This document shows positions 15,385-24,313 of a stretch of DNA of 36,009 bases, in pieces. This DNA comes from RGIG5579 sp045580105 (lineage in GTDB: Bacteria; Bacillota; Clostridia; Oscillospirales; SIG627), in contig JAZNNH010000001.1 of the NCBI GenBank assembly GCA_045580105.1, forward strand, positions 1-36,009, given 5' to 3'. Each line of letters starts with the position of its first letter. The first letter of the stretch is position 1. The notes beneath the pieces are model-generated. The model was not told where the DNA came from. It saw only the letters and a list, made by a program, of their open reading frames with translations, and did no database searches. Position numbers and translations under genes: made by a program.

Positions 15385-16959
15385 TCACACCTCCTTGCCG
15401 TCTTCAATCAGAGAATCCTTGGCGATTCCCACTTTTTTCTCAATCTGTTCGGTCAGATCCAAAGAGCCGGTCATCATCAGACCCAATTCTTCCTTGGTGG
15501 TTTTGTGTGCGTGAACCACACCCATCACCTTACCGTGACAAAGCACCAAAATCTTATCGCACAGCGCCATCATCACGTCCAAATCCTCGCCCACGAACAA
15601 GATTCCCACACCGGCAAGCTTTTGCTGATTGAGAATGTTGTAAACGGCGTACGAGGAATGGATGTCAAGTCCTCTAACCGGATACGCGGTGACGATCACG
15701 TTAGGACCGACCTTGATTTCTCTTCCCAACAGTACCTTTTGAACGTTACCGCCGGAAAGACGGCGAACAGGCGTTTCGGTGCCGGGAGTGACCACCTCTA
15801 AATCGCGGATCACTTCCTGCGCATCGCGGCGACCCAGCTTTCGATCCACAAACGGACCTTTGCTGTCCGCGTATTTTTTCAGAAGCATATTGTCCGTAAT
15901 GGACATGGAAGGCGCCAGTCCGATTCCCAAGCGATCCTCGGGAATAAAGGACATAGAAATGCCTTTTTGCAAAATCGCCTTGGGTGCGAGCCCTGCGATG
16001 TTTTCTCCCTTGTGAATGATCTTGCCGCCGCAGATGGGACGCAGTCCCGCAATGGCCTCGCACAGCTCCTTCTGACCGCAACCGGCAATGCCGGCAACAC
16101 CCAAAATTTCACCGCCGCGGATGTAAAAGCTAACGTTGTCAATGGCTTTTGCGCCGGCATCGTTTCGGATGCTCAGATCGCGCACCTCCAAAAGAGGACG
16201 GGTCTTTTCCACGATCGGTCGGTCAATGTTCAGATCAACTTTTCTGCCCACCATCCACTCGGTCAATTCCTGCTCGCTGGTGTCTTTTGTGTTGACGGTG
16301 GTAATGTATTTTCCTTTGCGCAAAATGGACACGCGATCGGAAATAGCCATCACCTCGTTGAGCTTGTGGGTGATGATGATAATGGCGTGCCCCTCTTCTT
16401 TCATACGGCGAAGGACACCGAAGAGCTTTTCGATCTCCTGCACGGTCAGAACGGCGGTCGGCTCATCCAAAATGATGATCTTTGCGCCGTAATAGAGAAC
16501 CTTGACGATTTCCAAGGTCTGTTTTTCGGACACGGCCATGTTGTATACTTTTTTCTTCGGATCTAAATCAAAACCGAATTTGCGCGCAATCTCTTCGATT
16601 TTTTGATAGCGGTTTTTGCGAAGTGCCAATCCCGCCTTGTCCTGACCCATCCAAATGTTATCAGCGGCAGAAAACACGTCCACCAGTTTAAAATGCTGGT
16701 GAACCATTCCGATCCCAAGCTTTTTGGCATCCTCGGGAGAGTCGATGGAAACCTCTTTGCCCCCTACAAAAATTCTGCCTTGATCGGGTTTGTAAATTCC
16801 CGAGAGCATATTCATCAGTGTCGTTTTGCCGGAGCCGTTTTCGCCCAAAAGAGCCAGAATTTCACCCTCTTTGACGCTCAAATTGATCTGGCTGTTGGCA
16901 ACCACACTGCCGAAGGCTTTGGTGAGCCCAACCGTTTCGATGGCAAACGTTTCTGCCAT
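15385..16959 (-). CDS. ABC transporter ATP-binding protein, duplicated domains (NupO-like)
   Basis: A 524-aa double ATPase energising the BMP importer at the cytosolic membrane face. Domain 1: Walker A GENGSGKT (residues 39-46), degenerate signature AVSEKQTLEIVK, Walker B IIILDEPTAVL. Domain 2 (from about 260): GVAGIAGCGQKEL where a Walker A would be, i.e. no canonical P-loop lysine; a good LSGGNVQKVLLGREI signature; and VIVTAYPVRGLDI in place of the usual Walker B. This asymmetry is standard for ribose/nucleoside-type double ATPases, so it is not damage. AAAGGAGG precedes the ATG. The gene follows the lipoprotein gene after a 138-bp gap that holds a stem-loop. Confidence 0.93.
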   Translation of the reverse strand: MAETFAIETVGLTKAFGSVVANSQINLSVKEGEILALLGENGSGKTTLMNMLSGIYKPDQGRIFVGGKEVSIDSPEDAKKLGIGMVHQHFKLVDVFSAADNIWMGQDKAGLALRKNRYQKIEEIARKFGFDLDPKKKVYNMAVSEKQTLEIVKVLYYGAKIIILDEPTAVLTVQEIEKLFGVLRRMKEEGHAIIIITHKLNEVMAISDRVSILRKGKYITTVNTKDTSEQELTEWMVGRKVDLNIDRPIVEKTRPLLEVRDLSIRNDAGAKAIDNVSFYIRGGEILGVAGIAGCGQKELCEAIAGLRPICGGKIIHKGENIAGLAPKAILQKGISMSFIPEDRLGIGLAPSMSITDNMLLKKYADSKGPFVDRKLGRRDAQEVIRDLEVVTPGTETPVRRLSGGNVQKVLLGREIKVGPNVIVTAYPVRGLDIHSSYAVYNILNQQKLAGVGILFVGEDLDVMMALCDKILVLCHGKVMGVVHAHKTTKEELGLMMTGSLDLTEQIEKKVGIAKDSLIEDGKEV

Positions 16960-17050
16960 GATTTCCTCCTTTTTGTCATGTCAATTCCAAACACAAGACA
17001 AAAAACCGTCCTTTTTTGTTTTCTGTCTTCTGCACGGAATGAAAATCCGA

Positions 17051-17073
17051 GCCGGTCGGAAATTCCGGCCGGC
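17051..17073 (-). promoter_or_regulatory. GC-rich stem-loop between lipoprotein and ATPase genes
   Basis: Arms 17051-17059 and 17065-17073 pair with one mismatch and a 5-base loop. No T-tract follows immediately on the minus strand, so it looks more like an mRNA-stabilising or processing hairpin that lifts binding-protein output over the downstream ABC genes than a full terminator. Confidence 0.55.
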
Positions 17074-17097
17074 CCGGGTTTGGTTTTGCGTTACGCT

Positions 17098-18303
17098 TTA
17101 CGCTTCTTCTACTCCTGCAACGAAGTAATTCATCGAACCGGTGATCACGCCGTCTGCAACAGACTCGCCGCCGGCTGCCACGATTTCGGTGCCTTTGTTG
17201 TCCATCAAAGCAGCGTCTGCTTTGGTCACAGTGCCGTCAGCAGCGATAGAGAGTTTCACGCCGGAGAACACGTCCCATTCGCCCTTCACGATCATTTCGC
17301 GAACAGCTTCGATGGCTTTATCGGTGTTGGGAGCGCAGTTTTCACTCAGAGGAGAAACGTCTACAAAGCCCTCTTTCAGACCGCCGTAGTAAGCGGAAGA
17401 GCCCATTTCGGAAACGAATTTGTCTGCGGTGCCGCAGTCCATTGCTGCCTGAATGGCGGTTTTGTAATATACGTTCCAGTTCCAGATAGCAGCGGTCAGA
17501 TGCGCCTTGGGAGCATCGCCGGTCATATCGGAGTTGTAGCCACAGCCGAATACGTTTGCCTTTTCGGCGGCGATCTGGGGCTGAGCGGAGTCACAGTGCT
17601 GTGCAATGATGCCGCAGTTGTAGGAGGTGATCAACTCTTTTGCAAAAGCAGATTCGTTCACTTCGTCTGCCCAAGCGCCGAGGTTCTTCACAAACACCTT
17701 AGCATTGGGGTTCACGGCCTGAACACCCAGAGCAAAGCCGTTGATACCGGAAGCGGTTTCGGCATATTCGGTGCCGTAAGCGGCAACGTAGCCGACGTTG
17801 TTGTTGCCGGTCTGCAGGGTCTTCAGACCTGCTGCGATACCGGAAAGGTAACGGGCCTGATATGCTCTGCCGAAGTAGTTGTTGAAGTTGGTTTCGTTGG
17901 ATTTATAACCGGTTGCGTGAGAGAAGATGACGTCGGTGTATTCACCGGCAGCTTCTTCCAGCGCGTCAATGTATCCGAAAGAGATACCGAAGATGATGTT
18001 CACGCCCTTACCCACGAGGGTATCCACAGCGGAAAGAACCTGCTCTTTGTCTTCGGGAACTTCGTCTACGATGAAGAGCTGTTTGTCAACGTCCATACCA
18101 AGCGATTCCATTGCCTTGGTGATGCCGTTGTGATGTGCGAAGGTGTAACCGGCGGTGTCGTTCTTACTGTTGATGTAGATGGCGCCGACCTTGAAGGTCT
18201 TGGCATCGCCTGCGCCTTCCGAAGTACCGGGTTCTGCGGTACCGCAGCTGACACAAGCCAAGATCATCAGACAGCTGAGAAACAGTGCGATGAGTTTTTT
18301 CAT
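17098..18303 (-). CDS. BMP family ABC transporter substrate-binding lipoprotein
   Basis: A 401-aa extracellular lipoprotein of the basic membrane protein (BmpA/TmpC/PnrA) family, the ligand receptor of the downstream ABC importer. Seen: signal peptide MKKLIALFLSCLMILACVSCG with lipidation probably at one of the two closely spaced cysteines, then a short Gly/Glu/Ser-rich linker, FKVGAIYINSKNDTAGYTFAHHNGI, IIFGISFGYIDALEEAA, DVIFSHATGYKSN and GRAYQARYLSGIAAG, matching the BMP periplasmic-binding fold. PnrA-type members bind purine nucleosides; that ligand is inferred here. ATG 18303 has AGGAGG 6 bases upstream, whereas the longer open frame starting at 18426 has no support. The promoter lies at 18374-18402. 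Confidence 0.93.
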   Translation of the reverse strand: MKKLIALFLSCLMILACVSCGTAEPGTSEGAGDAKTFKVGAIYINSKNDTAGYTFAHHNGITKAMESLGMDVDKQLFIVDEVPEDKEQVLSAVDTLVGKGVNIIFGISFGYIDALEEAAGEYTDVIFSHATGYKSNETNFNNYFGRAYQARYLSGIAAGLKTLQTGNNNVGYVAAYGTEYAETASGINGFALGVQAVNPNAKVFVKNLGAWADEVNESAFAKELITSYNCGIIAQHCDSAQPQIAAEKANVFGCGYNSDMTGDAPKAHLTAAIWNWNVYYKTAIQAAMDCGTADKFVSEMGSSAYYGGLKEGFVDVSPLSENCAPNTDKAIEAVREMIVKGEWDVFSGVKLSIAADGTVTKADAALMDNKGTEIVAAGGESVADGVITGSMNYFVAGVEEA

Positions 18304-18373
18304 AATTGCCTCCTGAAAATGTTTTTGTTGGGATTTTTCCCGACAGCAAAGTTCGTCTTTACTGTATACGTTT

Positions 18374-18402
18374 ATTTTACACAATCTGCCAAAAAAAGAC
18401 AA
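18374..18402 (-). promoter_or_regulatory. Promoter of the BMP-ABC importer operon
   Basis: Minus strand: TTGTCT (18397-18402), 17-bp spacer, TAAAAT (18374-18379). A leader of about 65 bases contains a weak 7-bp hairpin but no recognisable purine riboswitch. Confidence 0.75.
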
Positions 18403-18441
18403 TGCTTTTTTGAAAAAAAGAAGCAAAATGAACGAAATTTT

Positions 18442-18912
18442 TTACGCGCGCTTCTCGTCCCGTTCTTCGTCCTGCGAAGGGTGCGCCATCTCTTCTAAAG
18501 CAGAGCGCAAAATGTTCTTTTCTTTCCGAGAAAATACGAAAACGGGTAAGAGCAAAAGAAAGGCGGACAAAAGAAACCAAAGAGCCGTTTCCACGCTGTC
18601 GGGCAAAAGCGAAAGCCCCGCAGCGATCATCGCGGCACACCAGAGAAGATAGCAGATCAAACTTCCGATCGGTCGAAAAAAGCCGTAGCGGATGCACTTC
18701 TGATCCGAGAGAAGCGAGCCGTAAAGCGTGGTAGAAAACAGGGCGAAAACGCCCTTTTTCTTGCGGTACATACAAATTCTTTTTCCGCGCCGCGAGCCCG
18801 CAATGCAGTCGTGATCGCAAAGACGAAACCGCGAAAGGGGGGTGGAAAACGTCACCGTCTTATCAAAATTGCGGAAGAATTTTTCTTCCGAAGTCAAAGG
18901 GAATTGTTTCAT
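18442..18912 (-). CDS. Two-helix membrane protein coupled to comM
   Basis: A 156-aa protein that I do not recognise. It has a basic, Cys-containing N-terminal ~75 residues, two hydrophobic segments (about 80-103, IGSLICYLLWCAAMIAAGLS, and 108-127, ALWFLLSAFLLLLPVFVF), and a highly charged C-terminal tail rich in Glu, Arg and Lys. There is no SD before ATG 18912, but the comM stop and this start form TGATATG with one base between them, the arrangement expected for termination-reinitiation coupling. A function connected with DNA uptake or processing would be guilt by association only. Confidence 0.6.
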   Translation of the reverse strand: MKQFPLTSEEKFFRNFDKTVTFSTPLSRFRLCDHDCIAGSRRGKRICMYRKKKGVFALFSTTLYGSLLSDQKCIRYGFFRPIGSLICYLLWCAAMIAAGLSLLPDSVETALWFLLSAFLLLLPVFVFSRKEKNILRSALEEMAHPSQDEERDEKRA

Positions 18913-18913
18913 A

Positions 18914-20440
18914 TCAAGAAAAATATTTTTCCGAGGAAACTCGGAATCCGATTGCCTCTAAAATATGCTTTTCCGAGATCATTTGCGCGCCTTCCAAGTC
19001 CGCAATGGTGCGGGAAAGCCGCAAAATTCTGTCGTATCCGCGCGCCGAGAGATGCAGCGCGGAAAAGCTCTCCTTCAAAAGTGCACTGCCACCCTCGTCG
19101 GGCACGCAAAAGTGCTTGGTCAAAGCGCCGGTCAAGGCGCCGTTACAGAGAATCCCGTGCTCGCGATAGCGCTCTTTGGCAATCTGCCGTACCCGATCGA
19201 CGCGTTCCCGAACCTGCGCACTCGTTTCCACTTTCTTGGCATCCTGAAGCTGATCGTAGGAAAGCGCGGGCACTTCCACTCGCATATCAATGCGATCGAG
19301 CAGAGGTCCGGAAATTTTTCCCAAATAGCGCTCCACCGCGCTTTTTGAGCAGGAGCAAGGATGCGAGGAATCCCCGAAATAGCCGCAGGGGCAAGGGTTC
19401 ATCGCACAAACGAGCATAAAATCCGAGGGAAAGGTCATCTTCCAAGCGGCGCGGGTGATGGTGATCACCCGATCCTCCAGCGGTTGTCGCAGCACCTCTA
19501 AGCTTCGCTTCTCAAATTCCGGCAATTCATCCAAAAACAAAACCCCTCCGTGCGCCAGCGAAAGTTCCCCCGGCTGCGGGGTTTGTCCGCCGCCGGCAAG
19601 ACCGGCAAAGCTCATCGTGTGATGGGGCGAGCGAAACGGTCTTTGCGTCAGAAGCGCCGTGTCTTTCGGAAGCGTTCCGGCAACGGAATGAATGGCGGTG
19701 GTGCGAAGCATTTCTTCAAATTCCATTTGCGGCAAAATTCCGGGAAGGGCTTTGGCAAGCATACTTTTTCCACTGCCGGGCGGTCCTACGAGAAGAAGAT
19801 TGTGCCCGCCGGCGGCGGCAATCTCAAGGGCTCTTTTTGCCATTTCCTGACCGCGAATATCGGCAAAATCCACCGGACACGCAACGCTCCGTTTCGCCTC
19901 GTCAAGGGAAAACGCGGCAGGAGTCAAAAGGTTCTTTCCCGTCAGGTGATCGACGATCTGACCGGCGTGCTCGGCGCCGTAAACGGTAAGTCCCTCTACC
20001 ACGCTGCACTCTTTTTCATTCTCCTTGGGAACGAACACCCTCTTTGCGCCCGCTTTTTTTGCCGCAAGAGCAAGAAGGAGTGCACCGGGGCCGGCGCGCA
20101 GATCTCCCGCAAGACCCACCTCTCCGAAGAAGGCAGTGTCGGAAAGATCGATTGTTTGTAACACGGTTTTGCAAAGCAGAGCGATCAAAATCGGCAAGTC
20201 AAACGCACTCCCCTGCTTCTTTCGATCCGCAGGGGCAAGGTTGACCGTCACGGCGCCGCCGGACAAAGGAAAACCCAGCGTCTGCGCGGCGGCGTGAATG
20301 CGACTGACGGATTCTTTTACCGCGGCATCGGGAAGACCGATGATTTGAAGTCCCGGAAGCCCCCGACCGAAATACGCCTCCACCACGACGGGAAATCCTT
20401 CCAAACCCCACAATGCGGCAGAAGCAATCTTGACGATCAT
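18914..20440 (-). CDS. comM: YifB/ComM family Mg-chelatase-like AAA+ ATPase
   Basis: A 508-aa ATPase. Seen: the N-terminal YifB domain (VVVEAYFGRGLPGLQIIGLPDAAVKES), Walker A GPPGSGKS (219-226), Walker B VLFLDELPEF (about 300-309), TRAAWKMTFPSDFMLVCAMNPCPCG with a cysteine cluster CPCGYFGDSSHPCSC, and a C-terminal Mg-chelatase domain with LSARGYDRILRLSRTIADLEG. ComM is a hexameric helicase that promotes branch migration during natural transformation in Gram-negatives; in Clostridia the family is widespread and its role is less certain. ATG 20440 has GGAGGAG at the right distance; the nine codons further upstream in this frame lack such support. Own promoter at 20479-20507. Confidence 0.93.
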   Translation of the reverse strand: MIVKIASAALWGLEGFPVVVEAYFGRGLPGLQIIGLPDAAVKESVSRIHAAAQTLGFPLSGGAVTVNLAPADRKKQGSAFDLPILIALLCKTVLQTIDLSDTAFFGEVGLAGDLRAGPGALLLALAAKKAGAKRVFVPKENEKECSVVEGLTVYGAEHAGQIVDHLTGKNLLTPAAFSLDEAKRSVACPVDFADIRGQEMAKRALEIAAAGGHNLLLVGPPGSGKSMLAKALPGILPQMEFEEMLRTTAIHSVAGTLPKDTALLTQRPFRSPHHTMSFAGLAGGGQTPQPGELSLAHGGVLFLDELPEFEKRSLEVLRQPLEDRVITITRAAWKMTFPSDFMLVCAMNPCPCGYFGDSSHPCSCSKSAVERYLGKISGPLLDRIDMRVEVPALSYDQLQDAKKVETSAQVRERVDRVRQIAKERYREHGILCNGALTGALTKHFCVPDEGGSALLKESFSALHLSARGYDRILRLSRTIADLEGAQMISEKHILEAIGFRVSSEKYFS

Positions 20441-20478
20441 CGTGTTCTCCTCCTTAAATTCTTCCAAAAATTGCTTTT

Positions 20479-20507
20479 ATTTTACCATAGGAAAAAAGAA
20501 AAAGCAA
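20479..20507 (-). promoter_or_regulatory. Promoter of comM
   Basis: Minus strand: TTGCTT (20502-20507), 17-bp spacer ending TGG (extended -10), TAAAAT (20479-20484). Confidence 0.65.
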
Positions 20508-20566
20508 AAAAAATCTTTTTTTCCTAAAATTTGTCGCACTTTTTCGAAAAAATCCTCTGATTTCGC

Positions 20567-20595
20567 TTTACATTCGCTCTCTTTGGTGATATAAT
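20567..20595 (+). promoter_or_regulatory. Promoter of nifJ
   Basis: TTTACA (20567-20572), 17-bp spacer ending TGA (extended -10), perfect TATAAT (20590-20595). It is consistent with very high expression of the downstream enzyme. Confidence 0.88.
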
Positions 20596-20647
20596 CTCAT
20601 ATGGAAAATTAAATCTAATTCTTATAGAAGAAAGGAATTTTGTTATC

Positions 20648-23600
20648 ATGGTCACAAGAAAGAAAATGTCCATGGATGGTAACACCGCTGCGGCACACGT
20701 TTCCTACGCGTTCACCGAAGTGGCAGCCATCTACCCCATTACCCCTTCCAGCGTAATGGCAGAACTGACCGACGCTTGGTCCGCCAACGGATTGAAAAAC
20801 ATCTTCGGCGAAGAAGTGAAGGTCACTGAAATGCAGTCCGAAGCCGGTGCTGCCGGTACCGTTCACGGCTCTCTTGCCGCCGGTGCTCTCACCACCACCT
20901 TTACCGCTTCTCAGGGTCTGCTTCTCATGATCCCCAATATGTACAAAATCGCAGGCGAACTTCTCCCCGGTGTTATCCACTGCTCTGCACGCTGCGTTGC
21001 TTCTCACGCGCTGAACATCTTCGGCGATCACAGTGACGTTTATGCTTGCCGTCAGACCGGTTTTGCTATGATGGCAAACACCAACCCGCAGGAAGTTATG
21101 GACTTGGGTGCCGTTGCTCACTTGGCAGCCATCAAAGGCAGAGTTCCTTTCCTGAACTTCTTTGACGGCTTCCGCACCTCTCACGAAATCCAGAAGATCA
21201 GCGTTTGGGATTACAACGATCTGGCTGAAATGATCGACAAGGACGCTCTTGCCGCATTCCGTCAGAGAGCGCTCAACCCCGAACATCCCGTTCTCCGCGG
21301 TTCCGCTGAAAACGGCGACATCTTCTTCCAGCACAGAGAAGCTTGCAACCGTTACTATGACGCTCTTCCCGAAATCGTAGAAGAGTACATGGATAAGGTC
21401 AACGCTAAAATCGGCACCAACTACAAGCTCTTCAACTACTACGGCGCTCCCGATGCTGAAAAGGTTATCATCGCAATGGGCTCCATCTGCGACGTAGCAG
21501 AAGAAGTGATCGATTACATGAACGCTCACGGCGAAAAGGTTGGTTTGGTTAAGGTTCGTCTGTATCGTCCTTTCCGTGCAGACAAGCTCATCGAAGCCAT
21601 CCCCGCTACCGCGAAGAAGATCGCCGTTCTCGACAGAACCAAAGAACCCGGTTCTCTGGGCGAACCCCTTTACCTCGACGTTGTTACCGCACTGGCAACC
21701 TCCGGCAAGACCGACATCAAGGTGGTTGGCGGTCGTTACGGTCTGGGCTCCAAGGATACTCCTCCTCAGAGCATCTTCGCCGTATATGAAAACCTCGACA
21801 AAGCAGAACCCAAGAACAACTTTACCATTGGTATCGTAGACGACGTAACCGGTCTTTCTCTCGAAGAGAAGAGCGCTCCCGATACCGCTGCAGAAGGAAC
21901 CATCTCCTGCAAGTTCTGGGGTCTGGGCGGCGACGGTACCGTTGGTGCAAACAAGAACTCCATCAAGATCATCGGTGACCACACCGACAAGTTCATTCAG
22001 GCATACTTCCAGTATGACTCCAAGAAGACCGGTGGTGTGACCATTTCCCACTTGCGTTTCGGCGACAAGGAAATCAAGTCCCCCTATTACATCACCAAGG
22101 CAAACTTCGTTGCTTGCCACAACTCTTCTTACATCCTCAAGGGATATAAGATTGTTCAGGATGTGAAACCCGGCGGCACCTTCATGCTGGACTGCCAGTG
22201 GAAAGAAGATGAGCTCGACGCTCACCTACCCGCAGACGTAAAAGCTTACATCGCTCAGAACAACATCAAGTTCTACACCATTGACGCTACCACCATCGCT
22301 ACCAAGCAGATCGGTAACCCCAAGGTTAAGAACACCATTCTTCAGTCCGCATTCTTTGCTCTTGCGAACATCCTTCCCAAGGACGAAGCAATCGAATATA
22401 TGAAGAAGATGGCATACAAGTCCTACATCAAGAAGGGCGAAGCCATTGTTGAACTGAACTACAAAGCAATCGACGCCGGCGCAAACGCTATGACCGAAAT
22501 TGCTGTTCCCGAAGCTTGGAAGAGCATCGAAGTGAAGGAAGAAAAGACCGTTGCTACCGGTAAGCGCGAAGACCTCGTGAAGTTTGTCAACGAGATCGTA
22601 GAACCCGTTTCCAAGATGAACGGCGATTCTCTCCCCGTTTCCCGCTTCGCAGAGCTCGCTGACGGTACCTTCCCGCAGGGTTCCGCTGCATACGAAAAGA
22701 GAGGCGTTGCCGTTTACGTTCCCGTATGGCATGCTGAAAACTGTATCCAGTGTAACAACTGTTCCTTCGTATGTCCTCACGCAGCCATTCGTCCCTTCGC
22801 TCTGAACGCTGACGAAGCCGCTGCTGCTCCTGCAGAAACCAAGTTCTGTGCAAAACCCGTCATCAAGACCGATTACAAGTTCACCATGGCAATTTCTCCT
22901 CTGGATTGTATGGGTTGTACCCTTTGTGTGAAGGCATGTCCCGTTACCGCAAAGGCAGAAAAAGACGGCACTCCCGAAAAGAAAGCGCTCGAAATGGTTG
23001 GTCAGGCAACTCAGCTCGATCAGCAGAAGCCCTTCGACTGGTGCGTTGCAAACGTTTCCGAAAAGGAAGAGCTCTTCAATGCTAAGACTGTAAAGGGCAG
23101 CCAGTTCAAGCAGCCCCTGCTTGAGTTCTCCGGCTCCTGCGCAGGTTGTGCAGAAACCTCTTACGCGAGACTGATCACTCAGCTCTTCGGCGAAAGAATG
23201 TACATCTCCAATGCAACCGGATGCTCCTCCATCTGGGGCGGCTCCGCACCTGCAACTCCCTACACCGTAAACACGGCAACCGGACGCGGTCCTGCTTGGG
23301 CTAACTCCCTGTTCGAAGACAACGCTGAGCACGGTTTGGGTATCCACTTGGGTCAGAAGACCATTCGTGAAAAACTCATCGGCTACGTTGGCAAGCTCCT
23401 CGAAACCATCGAAGATGCTGACAAGAAAGCCATCGCTCAGGCCTACCTTGACACCAAGGACAACGGCGCTGAAAACGAAAAAGCAACTGCTGCTCTGGTT
23501 GCAATGCTCGAGAGCTGCGATTGCAAGAACGAATGGAAAGAAAAGATCCTTGCTGAAAAAGACTACCTGTCCAAGAAGTCCATCTGGATCTTCGGTGGTG

Positions 23601-24223
23601 ACGGTTGGGCTTACGATATCGGCTTCGGCGGTCTGGATCACGTTCTGGCAAGCGGCGAAGACGTAAACGTAATGGTATTCGATACCGAAGTTTACTCCAA
23701 CACCGGCGGACAGGCATCCAAGGCATCCAACATCGGTCAGGTTGCACAGTTTGCTGCAGCCGGTAAGGCCATCGGCAAGAAGAACCTCGCTGAGATCGCA
23801 ATGAGCTACGGCTATGTATACGTTGCTCAGGTTGCAATGGGTGCTGATATGAACCAGCTGCTCAAAGCTCTGACCGAAGCAGAAGCATATCCCGGACCCT
23901 CTCTGATCATTGGCTACGCACCTTGCGAAATGCACGGTATCAAGGGTACCATGCAGAACTGCCAGGTTGAAATGAAGAAGGCAGTCGAAGCAGGTTACTG
24001 GCAGATGTTCCGTTACAACCCCGCCGCTGACAAGAAACTGGTGATCGACTCCAAGGCTCCCACCGCTTCTTATCAGGAATTCATTAAGGGTGAAACCCGT
24101 TACGCCAGACTGGCACAGCAGAATCCCGAAAGAGCCGCTGCTCTCTTCGATATGGCAGAAGCCGCTGCTGCTGAAAAGTACCAGAAGCTGACCAAACTGG
24201 AAAAACTCTACGGCGAAGAATAA
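20648..24223 (+). CDS. nifJ: Pyruvate:ferredoxin (flavodoxin) oxidoreductase
   Basis: Single-chain PFOR of 1191 aa: pyruvate + CoA + oxidised ferredoxin to acetyl-CoA + CO2 + reduced ferredoxin, the central catabolic step of anaerobic Clostridia. Seen: MDGNTAAAHVSYAFTEVAAIYPITPSS at the N-terminus; the 2-oxoacid:ferredoxin gamma-type domain beginning SCKFWGLGGDGTVGANK; two ferredoxin-type 4Fe-4S motifs, CIQCNNCSFVCP (Cys699-709) and CMGCTLCVKACP (Cys754-764); and the C-terminal thiamine-diphosphate domain with CAGCAETSYARL, a third cluster region, GDGWAYDIGFGG (from 985) and EVYSNTGGQASK. Full length, no damage. An AAAGGA site is a little far (11 bases) from ATG 20648, but homology supports this start. 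Confidence 0.98.
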   Translation: MVTRKKMSMDGNTAAAHVSYAFTEVAAIYPITPSSVMAELTDAWSANGLKNIFGEEVKVTEMQSEAGAAGTVHGSLAAGALTTTFTASQGLLLMIPNMYKIAGELLPGVIHCSARCVASHALNIFGDHSDVYACRQTGFAMMANTNPQEVMDLGAVAHLAAIKGRVPFLNFFDGFRTSHEIQKISVWDYNDLAEMIDKDALAAFRQRALNPEHPVLRGSAENGDIFFQHREACNRYYDALPEIVEEYMDKVNAKIGTNYKLFNYYGAPDAEKVIIAMGSICDVAEEVIDYMNAHGEKVGLVKVRLYRPFRADKLIEAIPATAKKIAVLDRTKEPGSLGEPLYLDVVTALATSGKTDIKVVGGRYGLGSKDTPPQSIFAVYENLDKAEPKNNFTIGIVDDVTGLSLEEKSAPDTAAEGTISCKFWGLGGDGTVGANKNSIKIIGDHTDKFIQAYFQYDSKKTGGVTISHLRFGDKEIKSPYYITKANFVACHNSSYILKGYKIVQDVKPGGTFMLDCQWKEDELDAHLPADVKAYIAQNNIKFYTIDATTIATKQIGNPKVKNTILQSAFFALANILPKDEAIEYMKKMAYKSYIKKGEAIVELNYKAIDAGANAMTEIAVPEAWKSIEVKEEKTVATGKREDLVKFVNEIVEPVSKMNGDSLPVSRFAELADGTFPQGSAAYEKRGVAVYVPVWHAENCIQCNNCSFVCPHAAIRPFALNADEAAAAPAETKFCAKPVIKTDYKFTMAISPLDCMGCTLCVKACPVTAKAEKDGTPEKKALEMVGQATQLDQQKPFDWCVANVSEKEELFNAKTVKGSQFKQPLLEFSGSCAGCAETSYARLITQLFGERMYISNATGCSSIWGGSAPATPYTVNTATGRGPAWANSLFEDNAEHGLGIHLGQKTIREKLIGYVGKLLETIEDADKKAIAQAYLDTKDNGAENEKATAALVAMLESCDCKNEWKEKILAEKDYLSKKSIWIFGGDGWAYDIGFGGLDHVLASGEDVNVMVFDTEVYSNTGGQASKASNIGQVAQFAAAGKAIGKKNLAEIAMSYGYVYVAQVAMGADMNQLLKALTEAEAYPGPSLIIGYAPCEMHGIKGTMQNCQVEMKKAVEAGYWQMFRYNPAADKKLVIDSKAPTASYQEFIKGETRYARLAQQNPERAAALFDMAEAAAAEKYQKLTKLEKLYGEE

Positions 24224-24232
24224 TTCAACGCA

Positions 24233-24268
24233 AAAAAAGGAAACCGAGAAATCGGTTTCCTTTTTTGT
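24233..24268. terminator. Bidirectional terminator after nifJ
   Basis: A perfect 15-bp stem (24233-24247 with 24252-24266, GAAA loop) with A-run and T-run arms. It also lies downstream of the minus-strand DUF4886 gene. Confidence 0.94.
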
Positions 24269-24313
24269 TGGTCTATCGTTTTTTAACGCTTATATCACTT
24301 TGTATCCCAGCGC

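Noticed and set aside
16063..16110. Missing Walker A in the second ATPase domain, considered as damage
   Set aside because: Ribose/nucleoside-type double ATPases normally have a degenerate second P-loop (GxxGxGQxEL form).
18304..18367. Possible purine riboswitch in front of the BMP importer
   Set aside because: The leader of about 65 bases lacks the three-way junction consensus and has only a weak 7-bp hairpin.
16603..18498. A 631-codon plus-strand frame across the importer operon
   Set aside because: It runs antisense to the lipoprotein and ATPase genes and their promoter; no domain signature.
20615..23935. Two long minus-strand frames (536 and 569 codons) opposite nifJ
   Set aside because: Strongly biased codon use in a highly expressed gene leaves the antisense frame open; no recognisable protein features.
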